Assembly: GCA_030667105.1 (NCBI GenBank)
Contig: DAOUWN010000154.1
Span: 1-5,886, forward strand
Length of the DNA stretch: 5,886 nucleotides
Reading direction: 5' to 3'
Origin: Deltaproteobacteria bacterium
GTDB lineage: Bacteria; Desulfobacterota; Desulfobacteria; C00003060
In this document: piece by piece, positions 1 through 4,312 of the stretch
Layout: each line of letters starts with the position of its first letter
Numbering within the stretch: the first letter of the stretch is position 1
The notes under the pieces: generated by a model
Seen by the model: the letters and a program-made list of their open reading frames with translations, nothing else
Database searches by the model: none
What the model was told of the DNA's origin: nothing
Program-made: the position numbers and the translations under genes

Positions 1-184
1 GACGACGGATGTGACGGGAGTGGTGACGCTTCCGGAAGGCACGGAGATGGTGATGCCTGGGGATAATGTAACGATACATGGTGAGCTGATTACTCCCATA
101 GCAATGGAGAAGGAGCTCAGGTTTGCCCTTCGCGAAGGTGGTCGTACGGTAGGGGCCGGCGTGATCAGCGAGATACTGGAATAG
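1..184 (+). CDS. tuf: Elongation factor Tu (EF-Tu), 3' end only
   Basis: This is the C-terminal 60 residues of EF-Tu, the GTPase that delivers aminoacyl-tRNA to the ribosomal A site; the 5' part lies outside the window. The frame runs from base 2 to a TAG stop at 182-184. The translation holds the hallmark end of beta-barrel domain 3: [12 protein letters not shown], then [28 protein letters not shown], and the terminal [13 protein letters not shown]. This domain contacts the T-stem of tRNA and EF-Ts. A tuf gene directly ahead of rpmG is the common arrangement where tuf joins the secE-nusG-rpl-rpoB cluster. Only 36 nt separate it from rpmG and no terminator hairpin is seen there, so the two are probably cotranscribed. 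Nothing is odd in the visible part. The family call is near certain; which tuf copy this is cannot be told. Confidence 0.97.
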   Translation, partial: TTDVTGVVTLPEGTEMVMPGDNVTIHGELITPIAMEKELRFALREGGRTVGAGVISEILE

Positions 185-220
185 CGGGCATAACGAGCCA
201 AACACAGAAGGAGTGAAAAC

Positions 221-370
221 GTGAGGATCATTGTTACGTTGGCCTGCAGCGAGTGCAAGCGCCGGAATTACACGACAACCAAGAACAAACGAACAACGCA
301 GGGAAAGCTTGCATTTAAGAAGTACTGCAGATTTTGTCGGACACATACCTTGCACAAGGAGACCAAGTAG
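221..370 (+). CDS. rpmG: 50S ribosomal protein L33 (bL33), zinc-binding form
   Basis: A 49-residue protein starting with GTG, too short to appear in a long-ORF list. It reads (M)[18 protein letters not shown] and later [17 protein letters not shown], which is a full-length bL33, a small protein of the large subunit near the E site. Two CxxC pairs (C9/C12 and C36/C39) form the zinc ribbon, so this is the zinc-binding ('C+') form rather than the cysteine-free paralogue some bacteria use in zinc shortage. The GTG at 221 is chosen because family members begin M-R-x-x-V-T-L-A-C and because an AAGGAG at about 209-213 sits a normal distance upstream. It lies between tuf and tRNA-Trp, the usual place in this cluster. 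Its codon use shows nothing unusual. Confidence 0.95.
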   Translation: MRIIVTLACSECKRRNYTTTKNKRTTQGKLAFKKYCRFCRTHTLHKETK

Positions 371-414
371 TTGGTTGAAATGTGGCGGACCTGGAAGGGA
401 CGTACTCTTATTGC

Positions 415-491
415 AGGCCAGTAGCTCTAACGGTTAGAGCACCGGACTCCAAATCCGGGTGATGGGGGTTCGAATCCCTCCTGGCCTGCCA
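415..491 (+). tRNA. trnW: tRNA-Trp (anticodon CCA), 3' CCA encoded
   Basis: A complete cloverleaf can be folded by hand. The acceptor stem is AGGCCAG (415-421) with CTGGCCT (481-487). The D stem is GCTC/GAGC (424-427/437-440). The anticodon stem is CCGGA/TCCGG (442-446/454-458) around the loop CTCCAAA, with anticodon CCA at 449-451, which reads the Trp codon UGG. The T stem is 464-468/476-480 around TTCGAAT. The discriminator base is G488, as expected for bacterial tRNA-Trp, and the 3' CCA is encoded at 489-491. The gene lies 44 nt after rpmG and 32 nt before secE on the same strand, so the tRNA is probably cut out of a longer transcript. That arrangement is common in this cluster across many bacteria. 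Confidence 0.97.
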
Positions 492-523
492 CTATACGAG
501 GTGTCCGCCAAAAAAGGAGATTC

Positions 524-919
524 ATGGGACGTCTCAAGAAGAAAAGGCCAGCATCGACAAAGAAGAAGGGTCGAAAAAAGGCCGTTAAGGAGAATAATCT
601 CCAGCGGGGCCCTGAGAAACCCTTGGTCTCAGACTTGACACATCAGAAAAAGGCTGAGCCAAAGGAGTTAGTGAAGGGTAAGAAGGAGGTTCCCAAGGCA
701 ATCACGCCCTCAGGGCGGGTGATTCAACTGGCCTTTTGGGGGAAGGCGACACAGTTTCTCAGGGAGGTAAGAATAGAACTCAGGAAGGTTGCGTGGCCTT
801 CCAAAAAAGATGCCATGGCATCTACGGCCGTTGTCATTGTCCTGGTGTTTATTGTTTCTGCGTTTCTTGGTTTGGTGGACGTGGGGCTGTCCTCTCTGAT
901 TCGTTTGGTGCTTCAGTGA
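524..919 (+). CDS. secE: Preprotein translocase subunit SecE, with Lys-rich N-terminal tail
   Basis: SecE clamps the SecY channel of the Sec translocase in the cytoplasmic membrane. The 131-residue product ends in the conserved SecE core: FLREVRIELRKVAWPSKKDA (about 78-97), the amphipathic helix and hinge, followed by one membrane helix (about 100-122, TAVVIVLVFIVSAFLGLVDV). Many single-helix SecE proteins have only about 60-90 residues. The excess here is a charged tail (about 1-65) rich in lysine, with runs such as KKKR and KKKGRKK, probably disordered and cytoplasmic. The ATG at 524 follows AGGAG at 515-519 with a short 4-nt gap, and no better in-frame start is evident. A low-complexity basic tail is seen in other deltaproteobacterial-type SecE as far as recalled, so it is not taken as a fusion. 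The next gene, nusG, is unusually far away (381 nt). Confidence 0.93.
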   Translation: MGRLKKKRPASTKKKGRKKAVKENNLQRGPEKPLVSDLTHQKKAEPKELVKGKKEVPKAITPSGRVIQLAFWGKATQFLREVRIELRKVAWPSKKDAMASTAVVIVLVFIVSAFLGLVDVGLSSLIRLVLQ

Positions 920-967
920 GACTCACAACTCCTAATTGGGTTTTGACGAACTCAGTTCGCTTCGCTC

Positions 968-985
968 CTCCCGCCACGGCGGGAG
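968..985. repeat. Perfect 8-bp inverted repeat after secE
   Basis: CTCCCGCC and GGCGGGAG face each other with only AC between them; as RNA the innermost pair would open to give a 4-nt loop. The hairpin is GC-rich and stable but no T-run follows on either strand, so it is more likely a repeat-element hairpin or an mRNA stability element than a factor-independent terminator. Confidence 0.7.
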
Positions 986-996
986 AATGTTGAAAT

Positions 997-1067
997 AGCC
1001 GACTTCGCCATAGTAGCCCATGGCTACGAGCTCTCCGCCGAAGGCTACGGCCCGCAGGCGGACGGCT
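997..1067. repeat. Nested imperfect palindrome in the secE-nusG spacer
   Basis: The outer ends AGCCG (997-1001) and CGGCT (1063-1067) are inverted copies, and the flanking bases CGCC (1006-1009) and GGCG (1057-1060) extend the match with small gaps. Inside lie two further hairpins: GTAGCC-CAT-GGCTAC (1013-1027), and TCCGCC (1034-1039) with GGCGGA (1057-1062). The nesting of GGCTACG and GGCGGA words looks like a short dispersed repeat of the REP or miniature-element kind. Family membership is inferred; a genome-wide search would be needed to show copies. Confidence 0.55.
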
Positions 1068-1070
1068 GAA

Positions 1071-1212
1071 ATGGAATGATGGAATAATGCCTGCCTGCCG
1101 CAGGCGGGGGTTATGGGAAGATGGGACAGTGGTTTGTTGGTAAAATTTTTTTCACAGAGGGAAGTCAAAAAATGTGTACCTTCCTTTGGAGACCAACATT
1201 CCACCATTCCAT
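1071..1212. repeat. Facing ATGGAATG tandem-repeat arms
   Basis: The left arm (1071-1090) is two 8-nt units, ATGGAATG then ATGGAATA, followed by ATGC. The right arm (1193-1212) holds CATTCCAC and CATTCCAT, the reverse complement of the same unit. Aligned as an inverted repeat, 16 of 20 positions match. The roughly 100 nt between the arms contains the GC-rich hairpin at 1090-1108 and an A/T-rich stretch at 1141-1172. The layout resembles a small non-coding element with short terminal inverted repeats, but no target-site duplication was recognised. Confidence 0.5.
1090..1108. repeat. GC-rich hairpin with GCCTGC/GCAGGC core
   Basis: The arms GCCTGC (1093-1098) and GCAGGC (1100-1105) are exact inverted copies around one C, and the stem can be extended outward to 1090/1108 with one G-U pair. 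With such a tight loop the innermost pairs would open. The octamers GCCTGCCG and GCAGGCGG found here recur in the rplA-rplJ spacer. Confidence 0.6.
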
Positions 1213-1214
1213 GC

Positions 1215-1278
1215 GCGAGACAAAAGTCCAGGTCTCGCAAAGTCATATATTTGCAATAAGTTGCAGAAAATCCGAGAC
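1215..1278 (+). promoter_or_regulatory. Possible leader structure with alternative pairing upstream of nusG
   Basis: GCGAGAC (1215-1221) can pair with GTCTCGC (1232-1238) over a 10-nt loop. The same GTCTCG (1232-1237) can instead pair with CGAGAC (1273-1278), enclosing a small TGCAA-TAAG-TTGCA hairpin (1252-1265). A fourth copy, GAGACC (1189-1194), can also pair with GGTCTC (1231-1236). The downstream partner ends 12 nt before the AGGA of the nusG ribosome binding site (1291-1294), so the choice of pairing could affect nusG translation. The pairings are seen in the sequence; the regulatory role is inference only, and no known riboswitch or leader family was recognised. Confidence 0.3.
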
Positions 1279-1300
1279 GTCTGACTAATGAGGATAAAGC

Positions 1301-1831
1301 GTGGCTCTTAAATGGTATGTAGTTCATACTTACTCGGGGTATGAGAACAAGGTGAAAGCTGCCCTGGAAGAGCAGTTTGCATCTTCGGCTCATCCTGAGC
1401 ATATTGGCAAGGTCTTGATCCCTACTGAGCAGGTTGTGGAACTGGTCAAGGGAAAAAGAAAGACATCCTCAAGGAAGTTCTACCCTGGCTATATTCTTGT
1501 GCAGATGGAGCTGAATGAGGACACGTGGCACATAGTAAAGGACACGCCAAAGGTAACCGGCTTTCTGGGGGGTCGAGACACGCCTGCCCCGCTGACTGAT
1601 GCGGAGGCCGAACAGATCCTGGGCCAGGTAGAGGCCGGAAAGCTCAAGCCTCAACCGAAATATCTGTTTGAGCCGGGAGAGGACATCCGAGTCATTGACG
1701 GTCCCTTCACGAACTTTACAGGGACAGTGGAAGACGTGAAACCAGACAAGGGCAAAATCAGGGTCATGGTTAGCATTTTTGGGCGGCCCACTCCGGTAGA
1801 GTTGGACTTTGTTCAGGTAAGCAAGGTGTAG
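1301..1831 (+). CDS. nusG: Transcription termination/antitermination factor NusG
   Basis: NusG binds the clamp of elongating RNA polymerase, modulates pausing, and links it to Rho or to ribosomal protein S10. The 176-residue length is typical. The N-terminal NGN domain (about 1-110) shows [15 protein letters not shown] near the start, the signature [11 protein letters not shown] (60-70) and VTGFLGG (85-91). The C-terminal KOW domain (about 122-176) shows [14 protein letters not shown] and then FTGTVEDV (139-146) and the terminal [11 protein letters not shown]. The start is GTG at 1301, chosen because NusG proteins begin just ahead of the KWYVVH motif and because AGGA at 1291-1294 lies 6 nt upstream; the ATG at 1288 is out of frame. 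It sits between secE and rplK as usual, but the gap from secE is long and full of repeats, suggesting nusG may have its own control. Confidence 0.96.
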   Translation: MALKWYVVHTYSGYENKVKAALEEQFASSAHPEHIGKVLIPTEQVVELVKGKRKTSSRKFYPGYILVQMELNEDTWHIVKDTPKVTGFLGGRDTPAPLTDAEAEQILGQVEAGKLKPQPKYLFEPGEDIRVIDGPFTNFTGTVEDVKPDKGKIRVMVSIFGRPTPVELDFVQVSKV

Positions 1832-1898
1832 GCGTCTGAACCCGTGAACGGTTACGAAAAATTGTAGTAGCTAAAAACACCTTAGGAGCACAAAGCGC
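1832..1898 (+). other. nusG-rplK spacer
   Basis: A 67-nt gap. It holds a weak hairpin candidate, AACC (1839-1842) with GGTT (1850-1853), and the rplK ribosome binding site AGGAG at 1884-1888. In Escherichia coli the L1 protein represses its operon by binding the mRNA just ahead of rplK, so this is where an L1 site would be expected. I cannot identify one with confidence, and no -35/-10 promoter pair is convincing. Confidence 0.4.
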
Positions 1899-2321
1899 AT
1901 GGCAAAAAGAATGATAAGTTCGATCAAGTTGCAGGTTCCAGCCGGGCAGGCCAACCCTTCCCCACCCATTGGCCCAGCTTTGGGACAGCAGGGCGTCAAC
2001 ATCATGGAATTCTGCAAAGCCTTTAATGCAAAAACGGCTGGCCAAGAGGGAATGATCATACCGGTAGTGATCACTGTTTATCACGATCGCTCATTTTCCT
2101 TTGTCACAAAAACGCCTCCCGCATCAGTCCTGCTGAAGAAGGCAGCCAAGATTGCCAAGGGCGCCGGTGACCCAAAGCGGGACAAGGTCGGCGAAGTGAC
2201 ACGGCCCCAAGTGAAAGAAATTGCCAAGATGAAGCTTGTGGATTTGAACGCAAACGACTTGGATAGCGCCTGCAAGATCATAGAAGGCACGGCTCGAAGC
2301 ATGGGGATTGAAGTAGTTTGA
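1899..2321 (+). CDS. rplK: 50S ribosomal protein L11 (uL11)
   Basis: L11 sits at the base of the L7/L12 stalk and binds the GTPase-associated region of 23S rRNA, where factors act and thiostrepton-type drugs bind. The 140-residue product matches the family length. The N-terminal domain (about 1-70) has the proline-rich helix motif [20 protein letters not shown] (14-33) and [11 protein letters not shown] (34-44). The C-terminal rRNA-binding domain (about 75-140) has the GDPKRDKVG loop region (90-98) and [20 protein letters not shown] (105-124). The ATG at 1899 gives the normal MAK... start and has AGGAG at 1884-1888; the later ATG at 1911 would cut into the conserved N-terminus. The prolines near 20-26 are intact. 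It is followed closely by rplA, as in the usual L11-L1 pair. Confidence 0.97.
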   Translation: MAKRMISSIKLQVPAGQANPSPPIGPALGQQGVNIMEFCKAFNAKTAGQEGMIIPVVITVYHDRSFSFVTKTPPASVLLKKAAKIAKGAGDPKRDKVGEVTRPQVKEIAKMKLVDLNANDLDSACKIIEGTARSMGIEVV

Positions 2322-2347
2322 TGGCGAAAGGGGTTCTAGAGTTTACT

Positions 2348-3052
2348 ATGAGAAAACGCGGGAAAAAATTTATTGAGTCAGCAATGCGAATTGACCGGAA
2401 CAGGACTTACGATTTTGCGGAGGCATTGAAGTTTGCCGTGGACATGTCTTACGCTGGATTTGATGAAGGCATTGATGTTGCGGTGCGTTTGGGGGTAGAT
2501 CCCAGGCATGCCGATCAGATGGTCCGCGGTTCAGTCATGTTGCCGAATGGCACGGGCAAAGAAGTCAAGGTTTTGGTCTTTGCAAAGGGTGAGAAAGAGA
2601 CGGAGGCCAGGGAAGCAGGGGCGGATTTTGTGGGAAACGACGACCTGCTGGAAAAGATCAAGAAAGGCTGGCTGGAGTTTGACAAAGCTGTTGCGACTCC
2701 GGACATGATGGGCGCGGTCGGGCGTATTGGCAAGATTCTTGGGCCCAGGGGGTTGATGCCGAATGCAAAAACCGGCACTGTTACGTTTGAAGTGGCCAGC
2801 GCTGTAAAGGATTTGAAGGCAGGCAAGATTGATTTCAAAGTCGAACGTGCGGGTATTGTTCATGCGTCAGTGGGGAAAGTATCTTTTGGCGTGGAAAAGC
2901 TGTTGGAAAACCTCACTTCCTTTCTCGATACGATCATTCGTCTCAAACCGGCCAGCAGCAAGGGCACATATCTAAAGGGGATTTCCGTTTCGTCCACTAT
3001 GGGGCCTGGCATTAAGATAGATCCTGCCCATGTAAAGACCATTCTGAAATAA
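2348..3052 (+). CDS. rplA: 50S ribosomal protein L1 (uL1)
   Basis: L1 forms the mobile stalk that moves deacylated tRNA out of the E site, and in many bacteria it represses its own operon. From the ATG at 2348 it has 234 residues, the normal size. The start [19 protein letters not shown] lines up with the common MAKRGKKY... opening of the family. The signature loop [18 protein letters not shown] lies at 128-145, followed by the C-terminal half of domain I, ending at [16 protein letters not shown]. An alternative in-frame ATG at 2321 overlaps the rplK stop (TGATG) and adds nine residues, MAKGVLEFT, with no obvious counterpart in the family; a TTG at 2318 is also in frame. I prefer 2348, preceded by AAAGGGG (2327-2333, rather far) and GAG (2339-2341), but the ribosome binding site does not settle it. 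Identity is certain, the start less so. Confidence 0.94.
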   Translation: MRKRGKKFIESAMRIDRNRTYDFAEALKFAVDMSYAGFDEGIDVAVRLGVDPRHADQMVRGSVMLPNGTGKEVKVLVFAKGEKETEAREAGADFVGNDDLLEKIKKGWLEFDKAVATPDMMGAVGRIGKILGPRGLMPNAKTGTVTFEVASAVKDLKAGKIDFKVERAGIVHASVGKVSFGVEKLLENLTSFLDTIIRLKPASSKGTYLKGISVSSTMGPGIKIDPAHVKTILK

Positions 3053-3094
3053 ATCCCCAGGTTATTGAGAGCTTACTGGGGAAGCAAAAAAATA

Positions 3095-3164
3095 GTCTGT
3101 CAAAGACCGCAGGTATGCCTTCGAACAAGGTGTTTAAAGCGTCACTCGCCTGCCGAGGCAGTCC
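3095..3164 (+). promoter_or_regulatory. Ribosomal protein L10 leader (L10-L12 autoregulatory site)
   Basis: The bases CAAAGACCGCAGG (3101-3113) are the hallmark of the L10 leader, the mRNA site where the L10-L12 complex binds and represses rplJL. The fold fits: an outer stem CTGTC (3097-3101) with GGCAG (3157-3161), an asymmetric kink-turn-like internal loop AAAGACC (3102-3108) against CGA (3154-3156), and an inner stem GCAGG (3109-3113) with CCTGC (3149-3153). Within it lies a side hairpin ATGCCTT-CGAAC-AAGGTGT (3115-3133), followed by TTTAAA, like the conserved UUAA of this leader. It is placed about 130 nt before rplJ, as expected. The structure was folded by hand; the family is established knowledge. 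Confidence 0.82.
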
Positions 3165-3181
3165 ATATGGGGTATATCGAC

Positions 3182-3204
3182 ATGCTGTTGAGCATTTCTC
3201 TTTT
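3182..3204 (+). terminator. Weak hairpin plus T-rich run; possible attenuator before rplJ
   Basis: ATGCT (3182-3186) and AGCAT (3191-3195) form a 5-bp stem with loop GTTG, followed by TTCTCTTTT (3196-3204). It lies just after the L10 leader, where attenuation of rplJL is known in some bacteria. The stem is short and AT-containing, so termination would be inefficient at best. Confidence 0.25.
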
Positions 3205-3273
3205 CGGCTAGTTGCCGGCAGGCGGCCGATGGCATGGTTTCTGGTCTTACCTTGTGGTTCAGGCAGATAAGAA

Positions 3274-3279
3274 AGGAGG
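3274..3279 (+). promoter_or_regulatory. Ribosome binding site of rplJ
   Basis: A perfect AGGAGG inside GAAAGGAGGGG. It lies 12 nt before the TTG start at 3292, somewhat further than the optimum. The strong site may compensate for the weak start codon and helps to decide this start. Confidence 0.75.
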
Positions 3280-3291
3280 GGTTACAGACTT

Positions 3292-3813
3292 TTGAAGCGA
3301 GCGGAAAAGAAAGAATTGGTAGAGGCCCTTCACGAAAAGCTATCCAAGGCTAAAGCGCTAGTTCTTACGGACTACAGAGGCCTTGATACGTCTGCCATGA
3401 ATAGGTTGCGAAGGCAACTTAGGGAGGCATCGGTTGAGTACCGAGTAGTGAAGAACACACTCATGTCAAGGGCTGCGGACGGAACCGACACAGCGCTCTT
3501 GAAGGACTATTTTGCCGGACCTTCTGCGGCGGCCATAAGCTATGACGATCCGGTCGCCCCGGCCAAAGTGCTTGTGAAGTTCGGCGAAGAGCATGCTGCC
3601 TTGCAAGTCAAGGCTGGCGTCCTTGATGGCAGGGTTGTTGATATGGAAGGTATCAAACGACTTTCCAGGCTGCCGTCCCACGAGGCCTTGCTGGGACAAC
3701 TGCTTTCCGTATTTAACGGACCTGCCAGATCATTGGTAACGGTTCTAATTGGTGTGCCAAGAAGTTTCTTGGGTGTCTTGAACGCCATTAAAGAGCAGAA
3801 GGCATCCGCTTAA
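3292..3813 (+). CDS. rplJ: 50S ribosomal protein L10 (uL10)
   Basis: L10 anchors the L7/L12 dimers to the ribosome and, bound to L12, represses its own mRNA. The product has 173 residues, normal for the family. The start is TTG at 3292, giving MKRAEKKELVEALHEKLSKA, which matches the usual N-R-x-E-K-x-x-x-V opening; no ATG nearby fits. The N-terminal rRNA-binding domain (about 1-130) has LTDYRGL (25-31), EYRVVKNTL (49-57) and GPSAAAISYDDP (76-87). The C-terminal helix that carries the L12 dimers follows from about 133 (ALLGQLLSVFNGPARSLVTV, then FLGVLNAIKEQK). A rare TTG start in such a highly expressed gene, downstream of the L10 leader, may be part of its translational control; that is inference. 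A 99-nt spacer separates it from rplL. Confidence 0.96.
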   Translation: MKRAEKKELVEALHEKLSKAKALVLTDYRGLDTSAMNRLRRQLREASVEYRVVKNTLMSRAADGTDTALLKDYFAGPSAAAISYDDPVAPAKVLVKFGEEHAALQVKAGVLDGRVVDMEGIKRLSRLPSHEALLGQLLSVFNGPARSLVTVLIGVPRSFLGVLNAIKEQKASA

Positions 3814-3845
3814 ACCGAAGAACTTGACAGTGCGGGGATTTTTTC

Positions 3846-3874
3846 TTGAGCGGCGTAGCCGCGTTTTATAAAAT
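3846..3874 (+). promoter_or_regulatory. Tentative sigma-70 promoter before rplL
   Basis: TTGAGC (3846-3851; 4 of 6 matches to TTGACA) and TAAAAT (3869-3874; 5 of 6 matches to TATAAT) are separated by 17 nt. The first twin hairpin lies almost wholly inside this unit. A separate rplL promoter could raise L12 above L10, but the match is modest and AT-rich spacers often yield one by chance. Confidence 0.25.
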
Positions 3875-3885
3875 CGCGTAGCGAT
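3850..3885 (+). repeat. Twin hairpins with GTA loops between rplJ and rplL
   Basis: Two perfect 5-bp hairpins with the same 3-nt loop stand in a row: GCGGC-GTA-GCCGC (3850-3862) and ATCGC-GTA-GCGAT (3873-3885). The first is followed by GTTTTATAAA and the second by CTTTATTAA. Each somewhat resembles a weak intrinsic terminator, but the T-runs are short. They may act as partial terminators, processing or stability elements that help set the high L12:L10 ratio, or may simply be a dispersed repeat. The ribosome binding site of rplL begins 11 nt after the second. Confidence 0.55.
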
Positions 3886-3895
3886 CTTTATTAAT

Positions 3896-3903
3896 AGAGG
3901 AGG
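3896..3903 (+). promoter_or_regulatory. Ribosome binding site deciding the rplL start
   Basis: AGAGGAGG is a near-perfect Shine-Dalgarno sequence. It directly abuts the ATG at 3904, which is too close to be used, but lies 9 nt before the ATG at 3913, so translation should begin at 3913. Confidence 0.85.
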
Positions 3904-3912
3904 ATGCATATA

Positions 3913-4296
3913 ATGGCTGATGTTACGAAAGAGGATGTAATAGAATTTGTTTCTAATATGTCGGTGCTTGAACTCTCTGAATTGGCCAAAGAGCTTGAGG
4001 ATAAATTCGGCGTTTCAGCTGCAGCTCCAATGGCTGTGGCCGCAGGACCCGTCGCAGGCGCTGCCCCTGCCGAGGCAGAGGAGCAGACGGAATTTGATGT
4101 CATTCTGAGCGAAATAGGTGACAAGAAGATTCAGGTCATCAAGGCAATCCGGGCCATTACCGGTCTGGGTTTGAAAGAGGCCAAGGCCGTTGTTGATGAA
4201 GCCCCGAAACCGGTCAAGGAGGGGGTTTCAAAGGAGGAAGCTGAAGAGGTCAAGAAGCAACTGGAAGAAGCAGGTGCATCTGTAGAAATCAAGTAA
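3913..4296 (+). CDS. rplL: 50S ribosomal protein L7/L12 (bL12)
   Basis: L7/L12 is the multi-copy stalk protein that recruits EF-Tu, EF-G, IF2 and release factors and stimulates their GTPase activity. From the ATG at 3913 it has 127 residues, typical for the family. The N-terminal dimerisation and L10-binding domain (about 1-33) reads [20 protein letters not shown] and [15 protein letters not shown] flexible Ala/Gly/Pro hinge follows (about 35-56, [20 protein letters not shown]). The C-terminal factor-binding domain (about 60-127) holds [20 protein letters not shown] (71-90), then [20 protein letters not shown] and the terminal [10 protein letters not shown]. An in-frame ATG at 3904 would add MHI but is too near the ribosome binding site. 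The rpoB start lies 16 nt downstream, so cotranscription is likely, and no strong terminator or attenuator is visible in that short gap. Confidence 0.97.
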   Translation: MADVTKEDVIEFVSNMSVLELSELAKELEDKFGVSAAAPMAVAAGPVAGAAPAEAEEQTEFDVILSEIGDKKIQVIKAIRAITGLGLKEAKAVVDEAPKPVKEGVSKEEAEEVKKQLEEAGASVEIK

Positions 4297-4312
4297 CGAA
4301 CATGGAGATATT

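Larger units (their letters stand above)
920..1300 (+). other. Long repeat-bearing spacer between secE and nusG
   Basis: This 381-nt stretch has no gene I can support. The + strand has no likely coding frame. A 156-codon minus-strand frame crosses it but runs into the nusG coding region and resembles no known protein. The spacer holds several inverted repeats: 947-959 (CGAACT-C-AGTTCG), 968-985 (CTCCCGCC-AC-GGCGGGAG), 1013-1027 (GTAGCC-CAT-GGCTAC), 1034-1062 (TCCGCC...GGCGGA), 1090-1108, 1215-1238 (GCGAGAC...GTCTCGC) and 1252-1265 (TGCAA-TAAG-TTGCA). A pair of arms built on the word ATGGAATG also faces each other at 1071-1090 and 1193-1212. None of the GC-rich hairpins is followed by a T-run, so no clear intrinsic terminator ends secE. 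No convincing promoter for nusG was found; TATATT at 1246-1251 could be a -10 but has no fitting -35. Confidence 0.75.
3053..3291 (+). other. rplA-rplJ spacer with L10 leader
   Basis: A 239-nt gap without a gene. From left to right it holds a 6-bp hairpin after the rplA stop (CCCCAG 3055-3060 with CTGGGG 3076-3081, no following T-run), the L10 leader (about 3095-3164), a small hairpin followed by T-rich sequence (3182-3204), a GC-rich palindromic patch (3205-3228), and the strong rplJ ribosome binding site (3274-3279). A separate rplJ promoter is known in some bacteria; here TTGAGA (3065-3070) with a poor -10 is the nearest candidate and is not convincing. Confidence 0.7.

Noticed and set aside
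371..412. Promoter for tRNA-Trp (TTGAAA at 375-380)
   Set aside because: No -10-like hexamer at 16-18 nt; TACTCT lies 22 nt away.
231..437. 68-codon + frame over rpmG and the tRNA
   Set aside because: It overlaps rpmG in the wrong frame and runs into the tRNA gene; the L33 frame with its two CxxC pairs is clearly the real one.
736..993. 85-codon + frame overlapping the secE 3' half
   Set aside because: Shadow of secE in another frame; its product shows no recognisable features.
920..1300. CRISPR array or a toxin-antitoxin/defence gene in the long spacer
   Set aside because: Repeats are short, irregular palindromes without evenly spaced identical units, and no coding frame of such a family is present.
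932..1402. 156-codon open frame on the minus strand across the secE-nusG spacer
   Set aside because: It starts inside the nusG coding region on the opposite strand, its product resembles no family I know, and much of it is the translation of palindromic repeats. No good ribosome binding site is evident. Best taken as a chance frame.
3055..3081. CCCCAG/CTGGGG hairpin after rplA as a terminator
   Set aside because: A 15-nt loop and an A-run rather than a T-run downstream on the + strand; not a factor-independent terminator for this operon.
3065..3093. Possible rplJ promoter TTGAGA with AAAAAT at 17-nt spacing
   Set aside because: The -10 is poor (4 of 6), and a start some 7 nt downstream would remove part of the 5' strand of the L10 leader stem.
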